DNA from: Pseudooceanicola lipolyticus
Lineage (GTDB): Bacteria; Pseudomonadota; Alphaproteobacteria; Rhodobacterales; Rhodobacteraceae
Direction of reading: 5' to 3'
DNA length: 64,000 nt
NCBI RefSeq assembly: GCF_002786325.1
Contig: NZ_PGTB01000005.1
Span: 1 to 64,000, forward strand
Below are positions 1 through 8,329 of the stretch, in pieces; within the stretch, counting starts at the first letter, position 1, and every line of letters begins with the position of its first letter. Under the pieces are notes generated by a model, which saw only the letters and a list, made by a program, of their open reading frames with translations, was not told where the DNA came from and searched no databases. The position numbers were made by a program, and so were the translations under genes.

Positions 1-1
1 C

Positions 2-850
2 GGCCGGGCGCGCGAGTTGGGCATCGACCTGCGCCGCCTGCGCGGCAGCGGTCCGGCGGGGCGCATCCTGCACGAGGATCTGGACGATTTCATCGCCCAC
101 GGTGCCGAGCCGGTGCGCAGCGGCGGCCCGGTTGCCCGCACGGGCGAGGCGGAAATCCGCGTCACCGGTATTCGCCGCGCGATTGCCGAGCGCATGGCTT
201 TGGCCAAGCAGCGGATCCCGCATTTCACGATTGTCGAGGAGGTCGATGTCGAGGCGCTGGAAGAGCTGCGCGCCGGGTTGAACAGCCGGTTCGGCGAGGC
301 GCGGGGGCGGCTGACGCTGTTGCCCTTCCTGCTGCGCGCACTGAGCGAGGCGGTGGTGGATCACCCCGAGATCAACGCGACCTTCGACGACGAGGCCGGG
401 GTGGTCACCCGCCACGCGGCGCTGCATTGCGGGATTGCGACGCAGACCGATGCCGGTCTGATGGTACCGGTGCTGCGCCATGCCGAGGCACTGGACCTGT
501 GGGACACCGCGCGCGAAATCCGGCGCCTGTCGGACGCCGCGCGCGAGCGGCGCGCCTCGCCCAAGGAATTGTCTGGCTCGACCCTGACGGTGACCTCGCT
601 GGGCCCGCTGGGCGCGGTGGTGACGACGCCGATCATCAATCACCCCGAGGTGGCCATTGTCGGCGTCAACAAGATTGCCGTGCGGCCGGTCTGGAACGGC
701 TCCGAATTTGTGCCGCGGCGGATGATGAACCTGTCCTGCAGCTTTGATCACCGGGTGGTGGATGGCTGGGGCGCGGCCGAATTCGTTGCCGCGCTGAAAC
801 GGTTGCTGGAACTGCCGGCGATGTTGTTCATGGAGTGGCGCGATGAGTGA
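2..850 (+). CDS. 2-oxoacid dehydrogenase E2 (dihydrolipoyl acyltransferase), C-terminal part
   Basis: The gene enters from the left edge, so the lipoyl domain(s) are missing. The first visible residues (GRARELGIDLRRLRGSGPAG) are the peripheral subunit-binding domain that docks E1/E3. A linker follows, and then the catalytic acyltransferase domain from about residue 45. The active-site motif DHRVVDG lies about 30 residues before the C-terminus and supplies the catalytic His and Asp. The enzyme transfers the acyl group from lipoyl-lysine to CoA in a pyruvate, acetoin or branched-chain 2-oxoacid dehydrogenase complex. The E1 genes that would decide the substrate lie outside the window. Its stop overlaps the start of the E3 gene by 8 bases, so the two are translationally coupled. 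A TTG at 17 could be mistaken for a start, but the frame stays open upstream with family-typical residues. Confidence 0.93.
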   Translation, partial: GRARELGIDLRRLRGSGPAGRILHEDLDDFIAHGAEPVRSGGPVARTGEAEIRVTGIRRAIAERMALAKQRIPHFTIVEEVDVEALEELRAGLNSRFGEARGRLTLLPFLLRALSEAVVDHPEINATFDDEAGVVTRHAALHCGIATQTDAGLMVPVLRHAEALDLWDTAREIRRLSDAARERRASPKELSGSTLTVTSLGPLGAVVTTPIINHPEVAIVGVNKIAVRPVWNGSEFVPRRMMNLSCSFDHRVVDGWGAAEFVAALKRLLELPAMLFMEWRDE

Positions 851-2231
851 TCTTCGGTGTGGCCTTGTGGTGATTGGCGGCGGTCCCGGCGGCTATGTCT
901 GCGCCTCGCGCGCGGCGCGGCTGGGGGTCGATACCATCCTGATCGAAAGCGGCCGGGTGGGGGGCACCTGCCTGAACGTGGGCTGTATCCCGTCCAAGGC
1001 GTTGATCCACGCGGCCGATCTGTTCGCCACCGCCCGGCGGCAGGCGGGCGAGGGCATGCACGGCATCACCGTGGCCGAGCCCCGCTTGGATTTCGGCCAG
1101 ACGCGCGAGTGGATGGATGGCGTGGTGTCGCGCCTGCGGTCCGGCGTGGTCGGTCTGCTGGAACGCAGCGGGGTGAAAACCTTGCACGGGCGCGCCCGGT
1201 TCCTCGACGGCAAGACGGTCGAGGTGGTGGGCGATACCGGCACCACCACGGTGCGGGCCGAGAACGTGGTGATTGCCACCGGGTCGCGCCCGGTCGATCT
1301 GCCGGGCCTGCCGACCGGGGGCAAGGTGCTGGATTCCACCGGCGCGCTGGCGTTGGATCAGCCGCCGCAGCGGCTGGCGGTGATCGGCGCGGGCTATATC
1401 GGGCTGGAACTGGGCACCGCCTTTGCCAAGCTGGGCAGCGCGGTGACGCTGCTGGAAGCGACGCCGACGATCCTGCCGCAATATGACGAAAAGCTGACCC
1501 GGCCGGTGCGGCGGCGGTTGGGCGAACTGGGCATCGGGCTACGGCTGGACACCAAGGTGACGGGCTGGGACGATGGCACGGGCCGCCTACAGGTGGAACA
1601 CGACGGCAAGACAGAGACGCTGGAATTCGACAAGGTGCTGGTGACCGTGGGGCGCACCGCCAATACCGACGGGCTGGCCCTGGAGGAATTGCGGCTGAAG
1701 ATGGAGGGCCCGTTCATTCAGATCGACGATCGTTGCCGCACTTCGATGCGCGGGGTCTATGCCATCGGCGACGTCACCGCCGGGCCAATGCTGGCGCATC
1801 GCGCAATGGCCCATGCCGAAATTGCCGCCGATGTGATCGCCGGCCATGCCAACGCCTGGGACAAGGCCTGTGTGCCCGCCGTCTGCTTTACCGATCCCGA
1901 GATCGCCAGCGTCGGTCTGTTGCCGCGCGAGGCCGAAACCGAAGGCCCGGTCACGGTGTCGGAATTTTCCTTCCGCGCCAATGGCCGGGCGCTGACCCTG
2001 GACGATGCCGAAGGCATGGTGCGCATCGTCGCCCGGCAGTCCGACCATGTGATCCTGGGCATCCAGGCCGCCGGGCCGGGCGTGTCGGAACTGACCGCCG
2101 GATTTGCCCAGGCAATCGAAACCGGGCTGCGGATCGAGGATATCGCGGCGGTGATCCATCCGCATCCGACATTGAGCGAAGCCTTGCAGGAGGCCGCCCT
2201 GGCCGAAGCCTCGATGGCCAATCACGGCTGA
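843..2231 (+). CDS. lpdA: Dihydrolipoyl dehydrogenase (E3)
   Basis: This 462-residue flavoprotein reoxidises dihydrolipoamide on E2 with NAD+. The N-terminal FAD site reads GGGPGG (residues 12-17). The redox disulfide is Cys43-Cys48 in GGTCLNVGCIPSK. A second Rossmann motif (GAGYIGLELG, about residue 182) binds NAD. The C-terminal dimer interface carries the catalytic base in HPHPTLSEAL (about residues 439-448). Length and all motifs are typical of the family. It overlaps the E2 gene by 8 bases and is the last gene of the operon. It could serve only the local complex, as duplicated E3 genes often do. Confidence 0.96.
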   Translation: MSDLRCGLVVIGGGPGGYVCASRAARLGVDTILIESGRVGGTCLNVGCIPSKALIHAADLFATARRQAGEGMHGITVAEPRLDFGQTREWMDGVVSRLRSGVVGLLERSGVKTLHGRARFLDGKTVEVVGDTGTTTVRAENVVIATGSRPVDLPGLPTGGKVLDSTGALALDQPPQRLAVIGAGYIGLELGTAFAKLGSAVTLLEATPTILPQYDEKLTRPVRRRLGELGIGLRLDTKVTGWDDGTGRLQVEHDGKTETLEFDKVLVTVGRTANTDGLALEELRLKMEGPFIQIDDRCRTSMRGVYAIGDVTAGPMLAHRAMAHAEIAADVIAGHANAWDKACVPAVCFTDPEIASVGLLPREAETEGPVTVSEFSFRANGRALTLDDAEGMVRIVARQSDHVILGIQAAGPGVSELTAGFAQAIETGLRIEDIAAVIHPHPTLSEALQEAALAEASMANHG

Positions 2232-2544
2232 GGGCCTGCGGATATCGCCGGGGGAACAGGGAGCCTGGTACTGATGGGGTGGACGCGCCTCGACGGCACT
2301 GTTGTGCAGCGTGGATGCTTCAAAGGCAGTCTTTTCAAACTGATGGAATTCGCGGCCGGGGGAACCGCCGGTCCCGTCCTGGCAGTCGACACTTGCTTGG
2401 GTTTATTGCCGAAATGCGACGATCAGCAGGGTGCGCCATGTGGGGTCCTGTGCTGGTGGTCGCGATGCAAGGCATCAGCGGCTTTACCCGGGCGCTGAAT
2501 TCATTGATATTTGAAGCAATTTCAACGACTGCCAGGACCGGCTG
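2232..2544. other. Intergenic region with candidate MarR operator
   Basis: These 313 bases contain no convincing gene. An open frame of 74 codons at 2274-2498 has Cys/Trp-rich composition unlike its neighbours and no domain I recognise. Near the MarR start there is an AT-rich stretch with an inverted repeat TTGAA-gcaat-TTCAA at 2511-2525, about 20 bases before the start codon. That position would suit autoregulation by the MarR protein. Confidence 0.4.
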
Positions 2545-3018
2545 ATGGACGATATCGCGGATTATCATCGAGAGGAGGACCGGCTTGCCGTGCATCGGTT
2601 GCGGCTGTGGCTGCAGATGCTGAAGGCGGTGCGCCATGTCGAAGGCGGGCTGCGCGAGAAGCTGCGCGAGGGCTATGGCACCACGCTGTCACGCTTTGAT
2701 GTGCTGGCGGCGCTGCACGCGCATCCCGAGGGGATGAAGATGAGCGAACTGTCGCAGCACCTGATCGTGTCGAATGGCAATGTCACCGGCGTTGTCGACC
2801 GGCTGGTGGCCGATGAATTGGCGGAACGGCAAAGCCTGTCGACCGATCGGCGGGCGATTGTCGTCAAGATCACCGAATCCGGCCGGGCGTTGATGGATGA
2901 AATGGCGGTCAATCACCGGGGCTGGATCAACGACATGTTCCGCAACGTGTCCGAGGCGGATGCGGCGCGCGGCGTGTCGATCATGCTGGACATCCGGCAT
3001 GGCACGGCACGCGACTGA
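2545..3018 (+). CDS. MarR-family transcriptional regulator
   Basis: This 157-residue protein has the MarR winged helix-turn-helix: an N-terminal dimerisation helix, a recognition region around residues 60-85 (MSELSQHLIVSNGNVTGVVD), and the wing DRRAIVVKITESG at about 101-113. Such proteins are dimeric repressors released by small aromatic or acidic ligands. It sits directly upstream of the flavin monooxygenase gene on the same strand, with 95 bases between them, and probably controls that gene and itself. A Shine-Dalgarno-like AGGA lies about 10 bases before the ATG. The ligand cannot be told from sequence. Confidence 0.9.
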   Translation: MDDIADYHREEDRLAVHRLRLWLQMLKAVRHVEGGLREKLREGYGTTLSRFDVLAALHAHPEGMKMSELSQHLIVSNGNVTGVVDRLVADELAERQSLSTDRRAIVVKITESGRALMDEMAVNHRGWINDMFRNVSEADAARGVSIMLDIRHGTARD

Positions 3019-3032
3019 ATATATAAATCCAG

Positions 3033-3071
3033 TTCATAGTATGCATTACAATTATGAAGTGGCATAATGCC
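3033..3071. promoter_or_regulatory. Palindromes upstream of the flavin monooxygenase gene
   Basis: The 95-base gap between the MarR gene and the oxygenase gene is AT-rich and holds two inverted repeats: TTCATA-N14-TATGAA (3033-3058) and GGCAT-A-ATGCC (3061-3071). They lie 43-81 bases upstream of the ATG at 3114, where a repressor or activator would act. Which regulator binds (MarR at 2545 or LysR at 4340) is inference. Confidence 0.4.
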
Positions 3072-3113
3072 CAGACTGGATGCATGGTTTTGCCATGCTG
3101 ACAGGGGGCCGCG

Positions 3114-4316
3114 ATGACCGCTCAACAATCGATAGCCGTGACATCCGGGGAACCGGCAGTGACGGTTGATTTTTCCAGGCTGACCCAGACGCCGGAATTC
3201 GACCGGCTGCTTGCGGAAATCCGCGCCCGCCGCGACGTGTTCGAAAGGCAGCGCCACATCCCGAAGGATATCGTCGCGCTGATGAAAGCGGCGCGGATTT
3301 TCCGGTCCGCGACGCCGGCCCGGTTCGGTGGCGATGCCATGGCGCCGCATCACTTTCTGAAAATGGTCGACAAGATCGGCACGGTCGACGGGTCGGCGGC
3401 CTGGGTCGCGGCCTTCGGCTCGGCCAATACCTATACCGCGGCGCTGCCGGTCGAGGCGCAGGAGATCATGTATGCCGACGGCCCCGACCAGGTGTTTGCC
3501 GGCGGCCTGCACCCGGTGCAGGAGGCCCGGCGCGTTCCGGGTGGCTGGCAGGTCAGCGGCCGGTGGAAATTTGCTTCGGGCTGCATGGCGGCGGATTGGA
3601 TCGGCGTGGGCATCGCCGGGCGGGCCGAAGGCGCCCCGGTCGACGAAGTGCCGAAAGTGATGATGGCGGTGGCGCCGGCCGATGAGGTCGAGATCATCGA
3701 GACCTGGGACGTCTCGGGGATGCAGGGCACCGGCAGCCATGACACCAGCGTGACCGACAAGTTCTATGCCGACCGCTGGATCTGCGAACGCGGTGCGCCC
3801 GGCGTCATCGACGAGCCGCTATACCGGTATCCGGCGCTGGCCTATCAGGCGCAGGTCCACGCCGCCTGCAATCTGGGGCTGGCGCGCGCGGCCATCGAAT
3901 ATGCCAAGTCGGTGTCTGGCGCGGCCAAGATCATGGTGGGCCATTCGCGGCTGTGCGATCGCGGCTATTTCCTGTCGGGACTGGCCGAATGCGAGGCCAG
4001 GCTGCGCGCTGCGCGGGCGTTTTTCTACGAGGCCGCGGAAGAGGCCTGGGACATGCTGATGGCCGGTGATCCAGTGTCGCTGGAACAGACCAACCTGTTG
4101 CGGATCAGTGCCACCAATGCCGCGCATATGGGCGCCGAGGTGGTGCAGCAGGCCTATCGGATCTCGGGGATGGGAGTGATCGCCCGGCAGAGCGAGATGC
4201 AGCGGCATCTGCGCGACGCCATGGTGGTGACCCAGCACGCGGCGGTGACCGACATCACCATGGAACAGGCGGGCCGGGTTCTGGCCGGGCTGGAGCCGCC
4301 GCGCGGCTATCCCTAA
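3114..4316 (+). CDS. Flavin-dependent monooxygenase, oxygenase component (acyl-CoA dehydrogenase fold)
   Basis: This 400-residue protein has the acyl-CoA dehydrogenase fold used by group D flavin monooxygenases (HpaB/HsaA/DszC relatives). Seen in the sequence are an N-terminal helical domain (FDRLLAEIRARRD), a central beta domain with GGWQVSGRWKFASGCMAADW around residues 142-161, and a C-terminal four-helix domain with the RDAMVVTQHAAVTD segment near residue 375. These enzymes use reduced flavin supplied by a separate reductase to hydroxylate an aromatic or heteroatom substrate. A flavin reductase is encoded at 5255, which supports a two-component system. A true acyl-CoA dehydrogenase is less likely because of the N-terminal sequence and the reductase partner. 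Confidence 0.82.
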   Translation: MTAQQSIAVTSGEPAVTVDFSRLTQTPEFDRLLAEIRARRDVFERQRHIPKDIVALMKAARIFRSATPARFGGDAMAPHHFLKMVDKIGTVDGSAAWVAAFGSANTYTAALPVEAQEIMYADGPDQVFAGGLHPVQEARRVPGGWQVSGRWKFASGCMAADWIGVGIAGRAEGAPVDEVPKVMMAVAPADEVEIIETWDVSGMQGTGSHDTSVTDKFYADRWICERGAPGVIDEPLYRYPALAYQAQVHAACNLGLARAAIEYAKSVSGAAKIMVGHSRLCDRGYFLSGLAECEARLRAARAFFYEAAEEAWDMLMAGDPVSLEQTNLLRISATNAAHMGAEVVQQAYRISGMGVIARQSEMQRHLRDAMVVTQHAAVTDITMEQAGRVLAGLEPPRGYP

Positions 4317-4339
4317 GCCTGAAGAGTGCCGGTTTCGCG

Positions 4340-5254
4340 ATGGACAGCAAGGCCCTGCACCGTTTCGATCTGAACCTGATCAAGGTGTTCCTGGCGATCT
4401 GCGAAGGCGGCAGCCTGACCGCGGCGGCGACCCGGCTGGGCCTGACCCAGCCCGCGATCAGCCATGCGCTGCGGCGGCTGCGCGAGGATTTCGGCGATCC
4501 GCTTTTTGTACGGGTCGGCAATGGCATGGAGCCGACGCGGGCGGCGCGGGCGCTGCGCCCGGCCTTCGAAGAAGCGCTGCGGATCGTCGCCGACACGATG
4601 CACGAGTCGCGCGCCTTCGACCCGGCGACGGCAACGCGGCATTTCCGCATTGCGATGTCGGATACCGGTGAATTCGTGGTGTTGCCGCGCCTGATCGAGG
4701 CGCTGAACCGCGAGGCGCCGCAGGTGCGGGTCCAGTCGATCCGGGTGCATCCCGATGACCTGTCGGCGGCATTGCGCAGCGGGCAGGTGGATGCGGCGGT
4801 GAAATACCAGCCGCTGCTGGAGCAGGGCGGCAACCTGGGGCGGACACTGTTGCGCGACCGGATCGTGTGCCTCTACCGCGCCGGGCATCCCGATGCCGGC
4901 GCCGACTGGAGCGCCGAGACCTTTGCGGCGCAGTCCTTTATCGATGTCGGTCGCGACGCCACGGGGTACCGGATGGCGCGCGAGGTCATCGCCGAACTGG
5001 GCGTGCCCTATCGTATGGCGGCGCAGGTGGATCATTTCACCATCGTGCCGGAGATCTTGCGGCGCACCGACCTGGTGGCGCTGTTCCCGTGGTCGGTCTG
5101 CCAGATGGTGAACCGGCATGGCGAGTTCGGGCATGTGGAAATGCCCTTTGCGGTGCCGCAATTTGACGTAGATTTCTGGGTCAACGAGGCCCTTGCCGCC
5201 GATCCGGGGTTGACCTGGCTGTACCAGTTGCTGAAACGCGCGATGGAGACCTGA
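4340..5254 (+). CDS. LysR-family transcriptional regulator
   Basis: This 304-residue regulator has the LysR N-terminal helix-turn-helix (LTAAATRLGLTQPAISHALR, residues about 26-45) and a C-terminal inducer-binding domain of NodD/LinR flavour. It begins 24 bases after the oxygenase gene and ends immediately before the reductase ATG with no spacer, so it appears to be cotranscribed inside the monooxygenase operon. This placement is unusual because LysR genes are normally divergent from their targets. It probably responds to the substrate or product of the neighbouring monooxygenase. Confidence 0.92.
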   Translation: MDSKALHRFDLNLIKVFLAICEGGSLTAAATRLGLTQPAISHALRRLREDFGDPLFVRVGNGMEPTRAARALRPAFEEALRIVADTMHESRAFDPATATRHFRIAMSDTGEFVVLPRLIEALNREAPQVRVQSIRVHPDDLSAALRSGQVDAAVKYQPLLEQGGNLGRTLLRDRIVCLYRAGHPDAGADWSAETFAAQSFIDVGRDATGYRMAREVIAELGVPYRMAAQVDHFTIVPEILRRTDLVALFPWSVCQMVNRHGEFGHVEMPFAVPQFDVDFWVNEALAADPGLTWLYQLLKRAMET

Positions 5255-5767
5255 ATGACACCCGACACGCCCTGCCGCATCTCCAAGGACGATTTTCGCC
5301 AGGCGATGAGCCTGTTTCCCGGCGCGGTGACGCTGATCACCACCGGCACCGGCGCCGGGCGGCGCGGGATGACGGCCACGGCGGTCTGTTCCCTGACCGA
5401 CAGCCCGCCCAGCCTGCTGGTCTGCGTCAACCGTGCCAGCGCGACCTGTGACGAGATTGCGCGCAATGGCCGGTTCAGCGTGCAATTGCTGTCAGAGACC
5501 GACCGCGATCTTGCGCTGCTGTTCGCCGGGTCGGGCGGGGTCACCGGCGCCGACAAGTTCCAAAGCGCGGATTGGAGCGAATGCCGGGCCCGGCAGCCAC
5601 GGCTGAACGGTGCGCTGGCGTCGCTGTCCTGCGCGGTGGCCGACACCAATACGGTGGGCAGCCATACGGTGTTCATAGGCCAGATCAGCGAGGTCTGCCT
5701 GTCGCCCGAGCGCGAGGCGCTGATCTATGCGCGCTCGGCCTTCCGGGCGCTGGCACCGGCGGCCTGA
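5255..5767 (+). CDS. Flavin reductase, small component of two-component monooxygenase
   Basis: This 170-residue protein has the FMN-binding split-barrel fold of HpaC/HsaB-type NAD(P)H:flavin reductases. Typical segments are FRQAMSLFPGAVTLITT near the N-terminus, MTATAVCSLTDSPPSLLVCV (residues about 38-57) and the C-terminal HTVFIGQISEV. It reduces FMN or FAD and hands it to the oxygenase at 3114. The ATG follows the LysR stop without a gap. It converges on the ABC transporter operon, with only 14 bases between stop codons. Confidence 0.9.
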   Translation: MTPDTPCRISKDDFRQAMSLFPGAVTLITTGTGAGRRGMTATAVCSLTDSPPSLLVCVNRASATCDEIARNGRFSVQLLSETDRDLALLFAGSGGVTGADKFQSADWSECRARQPRLNGALASLSCAVADTNTVGSHTVFIGQISEVCLSPEREALIYARSAFRALAPAA

Positions 5768-5781
5768 GCGGCGCGGCGCAT

Positions 5782-6588
5782 TTACCGGTCGAACCAGCCG
5801 TCATCCAGTTCGGGCAGCGGGATCGCCGCCAACAGCGACCGGGTGACATCGGAACCGGGCTGATCGAAGACCCGCTGCACCGGGCCGTGATCGACGATCT
5901 GGCCGTGATCCAGCACCATCACCTCGTCGCACAGATGGCGGATCACCGACAGGTCGTGGCTGATGAATGCCACGGTCAGTTGCATGTCGCGGGCCAGATC
6001 CTTCAGCAGGGTCAGCACATGGGCCTGGCTGGATACGTCCAGACCCGACACGATCTCGTCGGCCAGGATGAACCGGGGCCCCAGCGCGATGGCCCGCGCG
6101 ATGCCGACGCGCTGGCGCTGGCCGCCGGACAGCTGATGCGGATACCGCGCGCCGAATTCAGCGGGCAGGCCGACCTTTTCCAGCGCCTCGACAGCCTTGT
6201 CGCGGCCGCCGCCCAGCCCATAGCGCTGCATCGGGCGGGCGATGATCTGCCAGACCCGGTGGCGCGGGTTGAGCGAAGACATCGGGTCTTGGAAGATCAT
6301 CTGCAGATCGCGGCGGATCGGTCGCAAGTGGGCCTCGTCCAGCTGGCCGATTTGCTGTCCGGCAAAGGCAACCTGGCCGCTTTGCGGCGCCAATAGCCGG
6401 ACCAGGACCCGGCCCAGCGTCGATTTGCCCGAGCCGGATTCGCCGACGATGCCGGTGATCCGGCCCTCGGGGATGTCAAAGCTGAGCCCTTTCAGCACCT
6501 CGATCCGCGGGGCCGGGCCGAACAGTGGCTTGCGGCTGTGATCGGGGAAGGACAGATACAGGTCGCGGACAGAAAACAGCGCGGTCAT
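5782..6588 (-). CDS. Peptide-type ABC transporter ATPase (DppF/OppF family)
   Basis: This 268-residue ATPase has Walker A GESGSGKST (residues about 49-57), the signature LSGGQRQRV and a Walker B FILADE. The residues after Walker B read IVSGLD, where most family members have a proline (P-T/V-S). It energises import together with the second ATPase, whose stop codon region overlaps its start by 4 bases. It is the last gene of the minus-strand five-gene importer. The substrate may be a dipeptide, an oligopeptide or another small amphipathic molecule. Confidence 0.93.
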   Translation of the reverse strand: MTALFSVRDLYLSFPDHSRKPLFGPAPRIEVLKGLSFDIPEGRITGIVGESGSGKSTLGRVLVRLLAPQSGQVAFAGQQIGQLDEAHLRPIRRDLQMIFQDPMSSLNPRHRVWQIIARPMQRYGLGGGRDKAVEALEKVGLPAEFGARYPHQLSGGQRQRVGIARAIALGPRFILADEIVSGLDVSSQAHVLTLLKDLARDMQLTVAFISHDLSVIRHLCDEVMVLDHGQIVDHGPVQRVFDQPGSDVTRSLLAAIPLPELDDGWFDR

Positions 6589-7466
6589 CGGGTGGCCTCG
6601 CTGCGCAGGGCATCCTCGCGTGCGATCTGCGCGTGCAACTCGCCGATCAGGTCAGATGGCACCGGCGAAAAGGGCCGGGTCAGGTCGGCGGAACTGGGCG
6701 TCGCGGCGATCAGCGCGCGGGTATAGGGATGCGCCGCGCCGGTAAAGACCTGTGCGGTCGGCGCGTCCTCCATCACCTTGCCGGCAAACAGCACGGTGAC
6801 CTGCTGGCTGATCTTGGCCACCACGCCCATGTCATGGGTGACGAACAGCACCGCGGTGCCAGTTTCCTGCTGCAATTCGCGGATCAGGCGCAGGATCTCT
6901 TTCTGCACGGTCACGTCCAGCGCCGTGGTCGGTTCGTCCGCCACGATCAGACGGGGCGAGGGGGCAAAGGCGGCGGCGATCAACACGCGCTGGCGCATGC
7001 CGCCCGACAGGGCGTGCGGGTAGCTGTCCAGCACCCGTTCGGGCGCGCGGATCTGCACCCGCTCCAGCAGTTCCAGTGCGCGGTCGCGGGCGCGGGTGGT
7101 GCTCCAGCCATGGATGCGGCGCAGCGGGTCCAGGATCTGCGGCCCGATCTTGCGCAGCGGGTTCAGCGCGGTCAGCGGGTCCTGCGGGATCAGCGCCGAG
7201 AATGCCGCCACCTCGCGCCGGCGGCGGGCAGGGGACAGGGCGTTCAGAGGCTGGCCCCGTAACAGGATCTCGCCCCGCGTTCGCCGCACCTTGGGTGGCA
7301 GGATGCCCAGCACAGCCTTGCCGATCATCGACTTGCCCGCGCCGCTTTCGCCGACCAGCGCGCGCACCTCGCCCGGCTGCAGCCGCAGCGACACGTCGCG
7401 CAACAGCGGCGCGCCGTTGGGCAGCGCCACGGTCAGGTTCTGGATGTCGAGGGTCGGGCCGGTCAT
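6585..7466 (-). CDS. Peptide-type ABC transporter ATPase (DppD/OppD family)
   Basis: This 293-residue ATPase has Walker A GESGAGKSM (residues about 38-46), the signature LSGGMRQRV and Walker B LIVADEPTTALD. The family C-terminal extension follows (GAAHPYTRALIAATPS), which in DppD/OppD proteins often leads into an iron-sulfur-binding tail. That tail looks short here. The gene overlaps its neighbours on both sides by 4 bases, which indicates coupled translation. It pairs with the DppF-like ATPase as a heterodimer. Confidence 0.93.
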   Translation of the reverse strand: MTGPTLDIQNLTVALPNGAPLLRDVSLRLQPGEVRALVGESGAGKSMIGKAVLGILPPKVRRTRGEILLRGQPLNALSPARRRREVAAFSALIPQDPLTALNPLRKIGPQILDPLRRIHGWSTTRARDRALELLERVQIRAPERVLDSYPHALSGGMRQRVLIAAAFAPSPRLIVADEPTTALDVTVQKEILRLIRELQQETGTAVLFVTHDMGVVAKISQQVTVLFAGKVMEDAPTAQVFTGAAHPYTRALIAATPSSADLTRPFSPVPSDLIGELHAQIAREDALRSEATR

Positions 7467-8329
7467 TGCAGCACCGGGTCAAAGCGTTGTTTCAGCCCTT
7501 CGCCCAGCACCGAGAAGCTGAGCACGCTGAGGAACAGGGCGATCAATGGGAACAGCAGGACCCACCAGGCGAAATGAATGGCGTTGCGGCCTTCGGCGAT
7601 CATCGAGCCCCAGGTCGGGTCGTCGGTCGAGATCGACAGGTTCACAAAGCTGAGGATCGCCTCGACGATGATGGCGATGCCCATTTCCAGCGTCAGCAGC
7701 GCCACGATGGTGGGCAGCACATTGGGAAGGATTTCGGTCAGCAGGGTCGAAAGCCGCTGCGCGCCGCCGATGCGGGCGCTGTCGACGTAATCCATCCGGG
7801 TCTGACCCAGCGTCTCGGCCCGCACCACGCGGGCAAAGCGGGTCCAGTCGATCAGCGCGATGGCGGCGATGACCGAGGTCAGCCCGGTGCCCATCACCGC
7901 GACCAGCAGCACCGCGAACAGCACGGGCGGGAAGGCCATCCAGATATCGACCAGCCGGGAAATCACCCGGTCGCACCAGCCGCCGTAGAACCCGGCCAGC
8001 AGCCCCAGCGCCGAGCCGAAGACGCAGGTCGTCACCGCGGCGATCAGGCTGACGAACAGGGCGATGCGGGCGCCGTAGATCATCCGCGACAGCACATCCC
8101 GGCCCAGGCTGTCGGTGCCCAGCCAATAGCCGGCTTCGGTGCCGGGCAGGAAGAAAGGCGGCAGGCGTTCCAGCAGCAGGTCCTGCGCCAGCGGGTCATG
8201 CGGGGCGATCCAGGGCGCGAAAAGGGCGGCCAGGATCAGCAGGCCCAGCCAGGTCAGCGGCAGCCAGAAGCGCAGGTTCAGCCCGCCGCCGTGATGCGCG
8301 CGGGGTGCAGAGGTGGTTGTGTCAGCCAT
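7463..8329 (-). CDS. Peptide-type ABC transporter permease (DppC family)
   Basis: This 288-residue inner-membrane protein has an N-terminal segment LRFWLPLTWLGLLILAALFA typical of the DppC extra helix. The soluble stretch LGTDSLGRDVLSRMIYGARI is the family hallmark. The EAA loop that contacts the ATPase (ARIGGAQRLSTLLTEILPN) lies at about residue 185. It pairs with the DppB-like permease, whose gene overlaps its start by 8 bases. Confidence 0.94.
   Translation of the reverse strand: MADTTTSAPRAHHGGGLNLRFWLPLTWLGLLILAALFAPWIAPHDPLAQDLLLERLPPFFLPGTEAGYWLGTDSLGRDVLSRMIYGARIALFVSLIAAVTTCVFGSALGLLAGFYGGWCDRVISRLVDIWMAFPPVLFAVLLVAVMGTGLTSVIAAIALIDWTRFARVVRAETLGQTRMDYVDSARIGGAQRLSTLLTEILPNVLPTIVALLTLEMGIAIIVEAILSFVNLSISTDDPTWGSMIAEGRNAIHFAWWVLLFPLIALFLSVLSFSVLGEGLKQRFDPVLQ

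Noticed and set aside
2274..2498. A 74-codon open frame between lpdA and the MarR gene
   Set aside because: No recognisable domain, unusual Cys/Trp content and no good ribosome site; more likely non-coding.
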